A stretch of 64,000 bases of DNA from positions 2,137,149 to 2,201,148 of the forward strand of contig NZ_KQ236688.1 in NCBI RefSeq assembly GCF_001183545.1, given 5' to 3'. A program made the translations under genes and the position numbers. Source of the stretch: Cellvibrio sp. pealriver (GTDB taxonomy: Bacteria; Pseudomonadota; Gammaproteobacteria; Pseudomonadales; Cellvibrionaceae). This document shows, one piece after another, positions 1 to 9,100 of this stretch (position 1 is its first letter; each line of letters starts with the position of its first letter). Below the pieces are notes generated by a model. It was not told where the DNA came from. It did no database searches and worked only from the letters and a program-made list of their open reading frames with translations.

Positions 1-753
1 TATATCCGATAGCTGTGCTAATCCCGGCTTATTGTTAAAGAACTTGTGTAATGGGTTATTCGGATCAAGTTTAGACGGGTGTAAATTTTGATGGTCAGCA
101 ACCAGCTTGCCTTGCTCATCATAAATTTTACCCATACTCGCCTGGCTCACCGGCATCGAATAAGAAGGCGATCCATGATTGGCAACAATATCCAATACAT
201 ACTTCAATTCATATTTTTCGCGCAGGGTACGGGTAAAATCCGCAAAGCTAAGCCCGGGGGATTCCAGATGCTCATCAACCTTATAAAAATTCACGCCCCA
301 ATAACCGTGATAACCTGTTTTTCCTCCATCAGTCCCTACAGAACCGAACTCGGTTTTTTGTCCGCCGCTAAAGGCCTCATCAGGATTATCAAATATGGGA
401 GTCGTCCATAAAGCGGTAAAGCCCATATCTTTAATATATTGTGCATGATCGATAATTCCCTGGAAGTCGCCCCCCATGTAACCAATATTGTCTTGCATTC
501 CATTAGGGCCATATAACGGAACATTAAATGTTTTGTACTTTCCACCCTGATCAGTATGGTTATTGAGTGGGTCACCATCAACAAAGCGATCCGTCAATAA
601 AAAGTAAATTTGCTCGCTCGCAAACGGGTTAAGGGTTCCGTATGCGCTGACAGCCTGAAGATTACTTGATTGATGCCGGTCGCTTGCACAACTGGCTAAA
701 AAGCCAATGCATGCGAGGGTGAGTGTTTTTTTAATAATATTTTTTGTATTCAT
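1..753 (-). CDS. GH13 alpha-amylase-family lipoprotein (partial, C-terminus off the window)
   Basis: Reading back from the ATG at 753 gives 251 codons that stay open to base 1, so only the N-terminal part is present. Residues 1-22 form a lipoprotein signal with lipobox LASC (Cys22), which predicts anchoring in the outer membrane or periplasm. The GH13 fold follows: an N-terminal stretch with IYFLLTDRFVDGDPLN, then TALWTTPIFDNP, then conserved region I as DIVANH. It should hydrolyse alpha-1,4-glucans such as starch or maltodextrin. The catalytic Asp/Glu regions lie beyond the edge, so exact specificity (alpha-amylase or cyclomaltodextrinase-like) cannot be judged. Two LacI-type palindromes lie upstream and probably control it. 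Confidence 0.88.
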   Translation of the reverse strand, partial: MNTKNIIKKTLTLACIGFLASCASDRHQSSNLQAVSAYGTLNPFASEQIYFLLTDRFVDGDPLNNHTDQGGKYKTFNVPLYGPNGMQDNIGYMGGDFQGIIDHAQYIKDMGFTALWTTPIFDNPDEAFSGGQKTEFGSVGTDGGKTGYHGYWGVNFYKVDEHLESPGLSFADFTRTLREKYELKYVLDIVANHGSPSYSMPVSQASMGKIYDEQGKLVADHQNLHPSKLDPNNPLHKFFNNKPGLAQLSDI

Positions 754-841
754 ATTTTCAGGTTTCTGTAATTTATTAATTTTTATAACGTATTTCCCAG
801 TCAGCAATCCTACGGGCATTTTTTTACGCAAAATAGAGACG

Positions 842-906
842 TGCATACGTATTCAAATATGAAATCACTCAATAACATAGCGAAGGAGAAATTACATACG
901 TATTCA
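842..906. promoter_or_regulatory. Pair of LacI-type operator-like palindromes upstream of the GH13 gene
   Basis: Two 14-bp imperfect palindromes, TGCATACGTATTCA (842-855) and TACATACGTATTCA (893-906), share ATACGTATTCA and lie 51 bp apart, about five helical turns. Each is centred on CG with TGAATAC-type half-sites, as in LacI/GalR-family operators. They sit 89-155 bp upstream of the amylase start, which suggests sugar-responsive repression, possibly with looping. The rest of the 754-1145 gap shows only AT-rich leader sequence and the dgt terminator. Confidence 0.5.
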
Positions 907-1040
907 TATCGAAGGATATAAATAGCGGGTGTATCAAAAGCATTAAAACTTTTACCGAAAACACGGATTAGCTAACAGGGCGCTTGGAAAATTGCTGCAG
1001 GAAAAACATAAACAGTTATTTTTTGTAAAGAAAAATCAAG

Positions 1041-1068
1041 ACAAAAACCTCTCACATGAAGTGAGAGG
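1041..1068 (-). terminator. Rho-independent terminator of dgt
   Basis: The stem CCTCTCAC (1048-1055) pairs with GTGAGAGG (1061-1068) around a 5-nt loop. Read on the minus strand, the stem is followed by TTTTTGT. It lies about 80 bp downstream of the dgt stop codon. Confidence 0.75.
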
Positions 1069-1145
1069 CTGCATGAAGAAATGAAAGGATGAAGGAATTA
1101 CGGTAGAAAGAGAAAGGAATGGCTTAGTGCATTTACGAATAGCCA

Positions 1146-2513
1146 TTAATACTGCGACTGCCCCATACCATTAAATTGCTTCGCAAGGTTAGTCGCATAG
1201 TTATCAGTCATGCCACTGATGTAATCAATCACCGCCATTAGAGCCAAATATTTATAGTTATCGCCGCGCTTGCTAACATCTGGGTGGAAATTATTTTCGC
1301 CAATCAGCGCCATTACCCGGTTATCTTTGTATGTCATTTGCGCGGGATCACCAAGCGATGCATAAACCGCAGAACAAATTGTATTTAATAAGGTACCAAT
1401 TACTGCATATGCACCTATCTCCAGTTCAACACGACGCGAGTGATTAAATATTTTTTGCTTTGCCAGATCTTTCGCTGCTTGCACCGCATTTTTTACTTTA
1501 GGGTCGCACAAGGAAATTAAATCACCTTCTACCTCGCCGCGTAAAAATGCATCCTGATGTTTGATAAACGCCTGGGTTCCTGCATTAATAAACGCATCAA
1601 TCACTTTGCCACGCACCAACGCTGGTTTGCGTCCGTCGTTCACCTTTTTCAGCAAACGTTCAAGCTCAGGCAATTGAGGTGAATCAGCAATCACAGGATG
1701 CAAGAGCTCATAAATTTCCGCCCAATTCAGAATGCCCATTTCCAAACCATCTTCCAGATCGATAATGCCGTAACAAAAATCGTCTGCTGCCTCCATTAAA
1801 TACACCAGAGGGTGTCGGCAATACCAATCTGTGCCGCGCTCAATCAATCCGGTTTTTTGCGCAATTTCATGAAAGTAATTCACTTCCGACTGAAAAATTC
1901 CATACTTGGCATTTTTAGGGCGCTGCCCTAATACCGTTGGCGATGATGTCCAGGGATATTTAATCGACGATGCCAAGGTCGCGTAGGTCAAGCGCATACC
2001 ATCGTGATATTGGTGATACTCCGATGTGGTCAACACGCGCAAACCCTGCGCATTACCTTCAAACACACGAATATCATCTTGTTCGGAAGGCGATAAGTCA
2101 CGCAGAAATTCTGCGCCTTCTTTCTGGAACCAGTTGCGGATCGCATCTTCACCCGTGTGGCCAAACGGCGGGTTGCCAATGTCATGCGCAAGGCAAGTCG
2201 CTTGCACAATATCGCCAATGTCGGTCGGCCAAATATGCGCAGGCAAATCACCTTTATCTTTCAACGCCTGCCCCACACGAATCCCTAATGTGCGGCCCAC
2301 ACAGGCCACTTCCAAACTGTGGGTCATGCGGTTGTGGATGTGATCATTAGTGGCTAGTGGATGCACTTGCGTTTTACGCGCAAGCCGACGAAACGCACCA
2401 GAAAAAATAATCTTGTCGTGATCCGAGTGAAACGGCGAACGCCCTTCTTCATGCTTTGCTACACGCTTGCCCAAACGGTCTGCGCACAACAATTGGTTCC
2501 AGTTCATGGTCAT
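1146..2513 (-). CDS. dgt: Deoxyguanosinetriphosphate triphosphohydrolase (dGTPase)
   Basis: This 455-residue HD-superfamily enzyme hydrolyses dGTP to deoxyguanosine and triphosphate in the cytoplasm. The opening residues include GRSPFHSDHDKIIFSGAFRR and RMTHSLEV (His65). The HD motif LAHDIGNPPFGHTGED has His110 and Asp111 as metal ligands. Length and motifs fit the Dgt family. The start at 2513 has AGGGA seven bases upstream; an internal ATG two codons later is the alternative. It lies 20 bp downstream of a Fic-family gene in the same direction, so the two are probably co-transcribed and end at the 1041-1068 terminator. dGTPases of this family are known to restrict phage by depleting dNTPs as well as acting in housekeeping. 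Confidence 0.92.
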   Translation of the reverse strand: MTMNWNQLLCADRLGKRVAKHEEGRSPFHSDHDKIIFSGAFRRLARKTQVHPLATNDHIHNRMTHSLEVACVGRTLGIRVGQALKDKGDLPAHIWPTDIGDIVQATCLAHDIGNPPFGHTGEDAIRNWFQKEGAEFLRDLSPSEQDDIRVFEGNAQGLRVLTTSEYHQYHDGMRLTYATLASSIKYPWTSSPTVLGQRPKNAKYGIFQSEVNYFHEIAQKTGLIERGTDWYCRHPLVYLMEAADDFCYGIIDLEDGLEMGILNWAEIYELLHPVIADSPQLPELERLLKKVNDGRKPALVRGKVIDAFINAGTQAFIKHQDAFLRGEVEGDLISLCDPKVKNAVQAAKDLAKQKIFNHSRRVELEIGAYAVIGTLLNTICSAVYASLGDPAQMTYKDNRVMALIGENNFHPDVSKRGDNYKYLALMAVIDYISGMTDNYATNLAKQFNGMGQSQY

Positions 2514-2533
2514 ACATAAATCCCTAACAATGT

Positions 2534-3901
2534 TTAAGAAATCCAGTTTTTCTGGATGTCTTGTTTATCGCGCAATGAATAAATCCACTCTTTGCCGTCT
2601 TTGTTTTTATCAAAAAGATTTAGTTCGACCAAACCATTTAAAACAGTGGCGGCGGTGTTATAAGAGCAGTGTAATTTTTCTTCTACATATCGTGCTGTAA
2701 AAATGGTATTCGGGCTGTTTTTGGCAACTTGAAAAACAATTCGCTGTTTTCCACTGAGCTTTCCATAAACACCGCTGTTAAATAACCATGTATCAAATGA
2801 CTCAATATTTTCAACGGTTTTTTGGCAGTGACTTTTGAACGCAGCAACCGCACGCATAATTATCGAACATTGATAATCAATGAAATAGGTCATATCCATC
2901 TCATCCGTTTCGGTATACAAATAGGATTTCCCATATTGGGTAGCCGCTTCCTTTAACAGATTACTAATCGATATGTAGCGAAAGGCACCATAATCTTTTT
3001 TAAACATAAACCAGTAAAATAACGCCCGCGCAACCCTGCCATTACCGTCATTAAACGGATGTTCGTATCCTATCGCAAAGTGAATGCAAATCGCTTTTAC
3101 CAAGGAGTGAATATAGCTTTGACTCTCAATATCATCGTGATTAGTGTTCACCCAATCACACAAGGACTGTAAGCGTTCATCAAGCCCCGCGGCTGGTGGC
3201 GGCTGATGAACTATATTTCCATCACTATCCTCGACAACCACATTATCCGTCAGGCGAAAAATTCCCGGTGCGTATTTCTCATCATCTATACCACTAACAC
3301 CAATGGTATGAAGCTCTTTTATTAAATCAATAGTGAGCGGAAGCAATCGTTTATCCCACACGAAATGCATCATTTTAAAATTGCCGATAATCATGCGTTC
3401 ATCCATGCTGCGCGGCTCACGCTTACGCTTGATCATCTCCTTTGCAACCAAGGTTGTTGTAGCCGCACCTTCTAGCTGGCTACTACTTATCGCCTCGTCT
3501 TCAATTAAATCCTCTAGCATGTAAGCGATATTCTGCCCTTCGCCTACTTTTTTGTTAGCCCACTCTAATGCGGCGGTGGTAGTAGATTGATCGACTAAGG
3601 CCCTCGCCTTTTGCGATATTGAAGTGGAAAAATAACCCCCTGCTTCCAGAGAGGAGCCACTTGCACCCAAAGATTGACGTGATGATCGCCTCGATTCTTT
3701 TACATACGCCCACACCAAATCCAAACTTAGGGACTCAGGCACACGATATCGAAATTCGTCAAATGGTAGGTAACGCCCTTTTTCATCGACAGGTGCAACA
3801 TATTTCATATGATTGAGCATATCGTCTTTATTTTCTAACTTTCCCCATACCTCCCTCCAAAGAGTAGGAATGTCCAGATTAACAGGCGGTCGCTTAATCA
3901 T
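2534..3901 (-). CDS. Fic-family AMP-transferase with N-terminal inhibitory helix and C-terminal winged helix
   Basis: This is a predicted cytoplasmic Fic enzyme that transfers AMP, or another nucleotide, from NTPs to protein hydroxyls. The Fic core motif HPFNDGNGRVAR lies at residues 281-292 with catalytic His281. Before it, SSQLEG (residues 140-145) matches the class II autoinhibitory motif (S/T)xxxE(G/N), with Glu144 as the likely inhibitory glutamate. Residues about 395-450 resemble a winged helix-turn-helix. ATG at 3901 was chosen (455 residues, opening MIKRPPVNLD); a TTG at 3916 would add five residues but overlaps an operator-like repeat. A pair of 28-bp palindromes covers the promoter, consistent with autoregulation through the C-terminal domain. 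dgt follows after 20 bp. Confidence 0.88.
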   Translation of the reverse strand: MIKRPPVNLDIPTLWREVWGKLENKDDMLNHMKYVAPVDEKGRYLPFDEFRYRVPESLSLDLVWAYVKESRRSSRQSLGASGSSLEAGGYFSTSISQKARALVDQSTTTAALEWANKKVGEGQNIAYMLEDLIEDEAISSSQLEGAATTTLVAKEMIKRKREPRSMDERMIIGNFKMMHFVWDKRLLPLTIDLIKELHTIGVSGIDDEKYAPGIFRLTDNVVVEDSDGNIVHQPPPAAGLDERLQSLCDWVNTNHDDIESQSYIHSLVKAICIHFAIGYEHPFNDGNGRVARALFYWFMFKKDYGAFRYISISNLLKEAATQYGKSYLYTETDEMDMTYFIDYQCSIIMRAVAAFKSHCQKTVENIESFDTWLFNSGVYGKLSGKQRIVFQVAKNSPNTIFTARYVEEKLHCSYNTAATVLNGLVELNLFDKNKDGKEWIYSLRDKQDIQKNWIS

Positions 3902-3986
3902 CTCAATACATCTCAAAAAATCAAAATATTGAGATGAAATATAGAGCAGATCCCCTCACATCTCAATATTTTTAAATTTTGAGATG
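3899..3986. promoter_or_regulatory. Tandem 28-bp palindromic operators of the Fic gene
   Basis: Two copies of CATCTCAA-N12-TTGAGATG occur at 3909-3936 and 3959-3986. All sixteen arm bases are identical and the centres are 50 bp apart. A fifth half-site, CATCTCAA at 3899-3906, is one helical turn from the first palindrome and includes the Fic start codon. The spacing and the overlap with the start strongly suggest cooperative repressor binding, most simply by the Fic protein itself or a partner. The rest of the 3987-4184 gap shows nothing clear. Confidence 0.6.
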
Positions 3987-4184
3987 AAATGAAATATCCA
4001 AAACAGCGCCAGCCGCACCAATTTAGCTCCCAATCAAAATTCTCGCGCACAACTTCAGCGCATAAAAACTCTCTCAAAAACCAGCCTTTACTGCCTATCT
4101 CCTATTTTTTCTACGTCATTTAACTCATTGAATAGTAAGAATTTTATGCTTAAGCGGGCGATGGATTCAGAGCGTAATTTTCAA

Positions 4185-4201
4185 TTGGCATAGTTTCTGC
4201 T
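4185..4201 (+). promoter_or_regulatory. Candidate sigma-54 (-24/-12) promoter for urea catabolism genes
   Basis: TTGGCA at 4185-4190 and CTGCT ending at 4201 place GG (4187-4188) and GC (4199-4200) exactly ten bases apart, the invariant sigma-54 layout. It lies 54 bp before the allophanate hydrolase start. Nitrogen-controlled (NtrC-dependent) expression fits a urea-assimilation operon. Confidence 0.5.
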
Positions 4202-4203
4202 GA

Positions 4204-4222
4204 ATACAAACTTGTATCCAAG
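4204..4222. promoter_or_regulatory. Palindromic operator candidate, possibly for the cluster's GntR regulator
   Basis: ATACAA-AC-TTGTAT (4204-4217) is a perfect palindrome. It overlaps CTTGTATCCAAG (4211-4222), a near-palindrome of the TTGTAT..CAA type often bound by FCD-class GntR regulators. It sits just downstream of the -12 element, a repressor-like position. Assignment to the GntR protein at 9885-10598 is inference. Confidence 0.4.
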
Positions 4223-4254
4223 ATTGTATTTAAGATGTGACTGCGGGAACGATA

Positions 4255-6045
4255 ATGATGCAAACAACCGGTTGGACTATTACTGAATGGCTAAACGCCT
4301 ACCGTGACCAAGGCTTGGTAGCGCGCGCGGCGTTGCAAGCGTTGCGTGCACAGCTTGATGCCGATGATGCAGCCTGGATCTATATTGTTTCTGCCACTGA
4401 ACTGGATGACCAAATCAGCGCATTGGAAGTTCTGGGCGATGCGCATAGCCTGCCTCTTTACGGTGTTCCCTTTGCAGTAAAAGACAATATCGATGTGGCC
4501 GGACTTCCCACCACCGCAGCCTGCCCTGCGTTTACTTATATTCCCGAAGCAGATGCCACCAGTGTTGCACGCTTGAAAGCGGCAGGTGCCATTGTGCTCG
4601 GCAAAACCAACCTTGACCAATTTGCCACGGGGCTTGTGGGAACGCGCTCGCCTTACGGCGCTGTGCCTAATGCATTTAATGCGGATTACGTATCCGGCGG
4701 CTCAAGCTCCGGTTCTGCCACCACCGTTGCCAAAGGTGTCGTGCCGTTTAGTTTGGGAACCGACACCGCAGGTTCAGGCCGAGTGCCCGCCGGCTTTAAC
4801 AATATCGTCGGATTAAAACCCACCAAGGGTCGTTTTAGTACTACAGGTGTTGTACCTGCCTGCCGCAGTTTGGATTGCGTTTCTATTTTTTCACTCACTG
4901 TCGATGATGCAGAAAAAGTGGCATCCGTGATGGAAGGTTTTGATGCAGCCGATGGTTATTCGCGCACCGCACCTGTAGCCGCCACCTACTTTTCTGCCAC
5001 ACCGCGTTTTGGTATTCCGGCATCACCCAATTGGTTTGGTGATGAACAAGCCAAAGCCGCGTGGGAAAGTACACTGCAAAAAATGCGTGCACTGAATGTG
5101 GAATTAATTGAAATAGATTTCACACCCATGTTTGCACTCGCGCAGCTTTTGTACGGCGGCCCTTGGGTTGCCGAACGCCATGCAGCGATTGGCGATTTTA
5201 TGCAAAACCACGCGCAGGAAATGAATGAAGTTGTGCGCGGTATCGTTGAAAAAGCGGTCGATTTTTCTGCAACCGATGTGTTTAAAGCCGAATACAAGCG
5301 CGCTGAACTTGCCCGCCTTATTCAAACCCAAATAAAAAATGTGGATGCGCTATTAGTGCCCACATCACCACGCCATCCGACTATTGCCGAGGTTGCTGCT
5401 GACCCCGTTGGTGTCAACAGCCAACTCGGCACCTATACCAATTTTGTCAACCTCGCTGATCTATCCGCACTCGCATTGCCCGCTGTGATGCGTGCCGATG
5501 GTTTGCCGTTTGGTATCACCTTGATTGCATCCGCATGGCAAGACGCCGCACTCGCTACGTTTGGAAAAAAATGGCACGCGGCAACGCAATTACCTCTCGG
5601 TGCCATCGATAAAAAACAAAATCCGTTTACAACATCAACAGAATCGCCAAAAGGATATGTCCGTTTGGCCGTTGTTGGCGCACACCTCACGGGAATGCCG
5701 TTGAATGTGCAATTGCAGGAACGCAATGCGTTGTTTGTTGAAAGCACGTTCACTGCAAAAAATTATCGTTTGTTTGCGTTACCTAATACTACGCCACCCA
5801 AGCCGGGGTTGATTCGCACAGAAAGTGAAGGTGCTGAAATTATTGTGGAGTTATGGGATGTACCTGTGCAGCACTTCGGCAGTTTTGTTGCGCTGATTCC
5901 TGCTCCGTTAGGCATTGGCACACTCACACTGAACGATGGCCGCGAAGTAAAAGGTTTTATTTGTGAAGGCGCTGCCGTGAATGGTGCGAAAGATATTACG
6001 CACTTGGGTGGATGGCGCGCTTACATCAAGTCATTGCAAAAATAA
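4255..6045 (+). CDS. atzF: Allophanate hydrolase
   Basis: It hydrolyses allophanate to ammonia and CO2, the second step of ATP-dependent urea breakdown (urea amidolyase pathway). The N-terminal amidase-signature domain has Lys76 (FAVKDNID), the cis-Ser region SGGSSSGSA (147-155) and nucleophile Ser174 in GTDTAGSGR. Residues about 450-596 match the C-terminal domain typical of allophanate hydrolases, so this is a full-length two-domain enzyme of about 596 residues. ATG at 4255 was chosen because GCGGGA lies 6 bp upstream; a GTG at 4237 is in frame but has poorer context. Urea carboxylase follows after about 110 bp of hairpin repeats. Expression probably starts at the sigma-54-like promoter just upstream. 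Confidence 0.92.
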   Translation: MMQTTGWTITEWLNAYRDQGLVARAALQALRAQLDADDAAWIYIVSATELDDQISALEVLGDAHSLPLYGVPFAVKDNIDVAGLPTTAACPAFTYIPEADATSVARLKAAGAIVLGKTNLDQFATGLVGTRSPYGAVPNAFNADYVSGGSSSGSATTVAKGVVPFSLGTDTAGSGRVPAGFNNIVGLKPTKGRFSTTGVVPACRSLDCVSIFSLTVDDAEKVASVMEGFDAADGYSRTAPVAATYFSATPRFGIPASPNWFGDEQAKAAWESTLQKMRALNVELIEIDFTPMFALAQLLYGGPWVAERHAAIGDFMQNHAQEMNEVVRGIVEKAVDFSATDVFKAEYKRAELARLIQTQIKNVDALLVPTSPRHPTIAEVAADPVGVNSQLGTYTNFVNLADLSALALPAVMRADGLPFGITLIASAWQDAALATFGKKWHAATQLPLGAIDKKQNPFTTSTESPKGYVRLAVVGAHLTGMPLNVQLQERNALFVESTFTAKNYRLFALPNTTPPKPGLIRTESEGAEIIVELWDVPVQHFGSFVALIPAPLGIGTLTLNDGREVKGFICEGAAVNGAKDITHLGGWRAYIKSLQK

Positions 6046-6060
6046 TTAACCCCACCCCTG

Positions 6061-6115
6061 CCCTCCCCTTAAAAAGGGGAGGGAGTAAAGCTCCTCCCCC
6101 TTAACAAGGGGGAGG
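6061..6115. repeat. Two tandem REP-like GC-rich hairpins
   Basis: CCCTCCCCTT-AAA-AAGGGGAGGG (6061-6083) and CCTCCCCCTT-AAC-AAGGGGGAGG (6093-6115) are perfect 10-bp stems with 3-nt loops, 9 bp apart. A third copy of the same design lies at 13946-13968. There is no U-tract, so they look like dispersed repeats or transcript-stabilising hairpins between atzF and the urea carboxylase gene. Confidence 0.65.
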
Positions 6116-6154
6116 CAGGGAGGGGGTAAACAAAATTACAGCCGGAGAAGAACC

Positions 6155-9100
6155 ATGTTAAAGACCGTACTGATTGCCAACCGCGGGGAAATCGCGGTAC
6201 GCATTGCCAAAACGCTGAAAAAAATGGGCATTGAATCTGTCGCAGTCTATTCCGATGCCGACCGCAATTCAGCGCATGTCACCGCCTGCGATAAAGCCAT
6301 TTGCCTCGGTGGCAATACCGCTGCAGAAAGTTATTTAAAAGCGGATTTAATTCTGGCTGCAGCAAAAGAAACCGGCGCACAGGCAATTATTCCGGGTTAC
6401 GGATTCCTCTCTGAAAATGCAAAATTTTGTGAACAATGTGAAGCAGAAGGTATCGCCTTTTGCGGCCCTACACCGGCACAAATTCGTCAATTTGGTTTAA
6501 AACACACCTCGCGTGAACTGGCAGAACAAGCGGGTGTGCCGCTCACTCCCGGCACCGGTTTATTAGACTCTGTAGAAGAAGCCACTGCCGCTGCTGCAAA
6601 ACTGGGTTACCCGGTCATGTTAAAAAGTACCGCGGGTGGCGGTGGTATAGGTTTAACACGCTGCAATAGCGAAGCCGAATTAATTAATGCCTATGAAAGT
6701 GTTAAACGTTTAGGGCAAAACTTTTTTAGCGACTCAGGTGTATTTCTTGAGCGATTTGTGGATAACGCCCGCCACGTCGAAGTGCAAATTTTTGGCGATG
6801 GCAACGGCAACGTACTGGCACTGGGTGAACGCGATTGCTCACTGCAACGTCGCAACCAAAAAGTGGTAGAAGAAACACCTGCGCCAAATTTGCCTGCTGC
6901 AACACGCGAGAAATTACTCGCGGCATCAGTCAGCCTCGGAAAAATGGTGAGCTACCGTTCAGCAGGTACCATTGAATATATTTACGATCCAGCGCGCGAT
7001 GAATTTTATTTCCTTGAAGTCAATACCCGCTTGCAAGTTGAACACCCGATTACCGAAGCCTGCACCGGAGTAGATTTGGTTGAGTGGATGATTTTAACTG
7101 CTGCTGGTACACCACCCAAATTGGATATTCAAATCAATCCAAAAGGCGCAGCAATTGAAGTGCGCTTATACGCTGAAGATCCGGTACGCGATTTCCAACC
7201 ATCGCCAGGTGTATTGACCGATGTGTATTTTTCCGAAAGCGCGCGCATCGACACCTGGGTTTCTACCGGCACTGAAGTATCGCCCTACTACGATCCGATG
7301 ATCGCCAAAATTATTGTGTACGGCAAAGACCGCGCTGATGCAATTGCAAAAATGAGCGCGGCATTGAATGAAACTCGTGCAGCCGGTATTGCAACCAATT
7401 TGGATTACCTTCGCCAAATTATTGCAACAGACTTTTTCGCCAAGGGCGATGTTGCAACCAATAAACTTGCGAGTTTTGAATACAGCGCGCCAGTAGTGGA
7501 AGTATTACAACCAGGTACTTACACCAGCATACAGGATTACCCAGGCCGTGTAGGTTTGTGGAGCATTGGTGTTCCGCCCTCTGGGCCGATGGATGATTAT
7601 TCTTTCCGTTTGGCTAACCGTATTGTGGGTAACCATGACAGTGCGGCCGCGCTCGAATACACCATTATCGGACCGAAATTAAAATTCCATCGCGATGCGA
7701 TTATTGCGCTCACGGGTGCGACATCACCTGCAAAAATTGATGGTGAATTAATTCCGTTCTGGCAACCGGTTGCCATTAAAGCCGGACAAATTCTGGAAGT
7801 GGGCAAAGCCGAACAAGGCTGCCGTGGTTATCTTGCCGTGCGCAATGGTTTTGATGTGCCTGTGTATTTGGGTAGCCGCTCTACGTTTGCGCTTGGTCAA
7901 TTTGGTGGCCACGCAGGCCGCACACTGCGCGCGACTGACATGTTGCCAATTAGCAATCCTGCTATCGCAGCCTGTACCACACCCGCGCCGGTGTATGAAG
8001 CCGCCGCTGCGCCTGTTGAATTAATTCCCTCCTGCTTTTCAAAAACAGAAGCGTCAAACGAATGGGAAATTGGTGTGCTCTATGGCCCACACGGTGCGCC
8101 GGATTTTTTCAAACCCGAAGCGATTGAAATGTTTTTTTCCACTGCGTGGGAAGTGCATTACAACTCTAACCGTTTAGGCATTCGCTTGAATGGTCCAAAG
8201 CCCACATGGACACGCAGCGACGGTGGCGAAGCCGGTTTGCATCCATCGAATATTCACGATACTGAATACGCGATTGGCTCCATTAATTTCACTGGCGACA
8301 TGCCCGTCATCCTCACCAAAGACGGCCCAAGCCTGGGTGGATTTGTTTGCCCGGTGACGATTGTAAAAGCAGAACTTTGGAAAGTCGGCCAAGTAAAACC
8401 GGGCGATAAAATCCGCTTCAAGCGTTTAAGTTTTGATACTGCATTGGCAATGGAATTAGCGATTGACCGCGCGATTGAAAACCTGAGCGTACAGCCCGCT
8501 GTGTTACCGGCTCCGATTACTGCACCGGAAAATACTATTTCCGAATGTATTGTTGCTGCACTGCCACCGCAAGCTAGCCGCCCATTGGTGAGTTATCGCC
8601 AAGCCGGTGATAAATATATTTTGCTTGAATACGGCGACAATATTCTCGATTTGAGTTTGCGCTTGCGTGTTCATGCATTGATGGAAGCGCTTAAAGCAGC
8701 ACCAATTGCAGGCGTAATTGAATTATCACCCGGGGTGCGCTCACTGCAAATCAATTACGACAGCCGTGTTATTCATCAGCGCGATTTAATTAACCGCTTA
8801 TTAATTATTGAAGAAACGCTGGGCGATGCACGCGATATTAAAGTGCCAAGCCGCATCGTTTACTTGCCGATGGCATTTGAAGATTCTGCAACACTGGATG
8901 CAGTTGCACGCTATCGCCAGTCGGTGCGTGATACTGCGCCCTGGCTGCCAAGCAATACGGAATTCATGCGTCGTATTAACGGCTTGGATTCCATCGATCA
9001 AGTAAAACAAATTTTATTTGATACCAGTTACATGGTGCTCGGTTTGGGCGACGTTTACCTCGGTGCACCTTGTGCAGTGCCGGTTGATCCGCGTCATCGC

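Noticed and set aside
781..800. A third copy of the LacI-type palindrome near the GH13 start
   Set aside because: Only the central AACGTATT part resembles the other two; the half-sites do not match.
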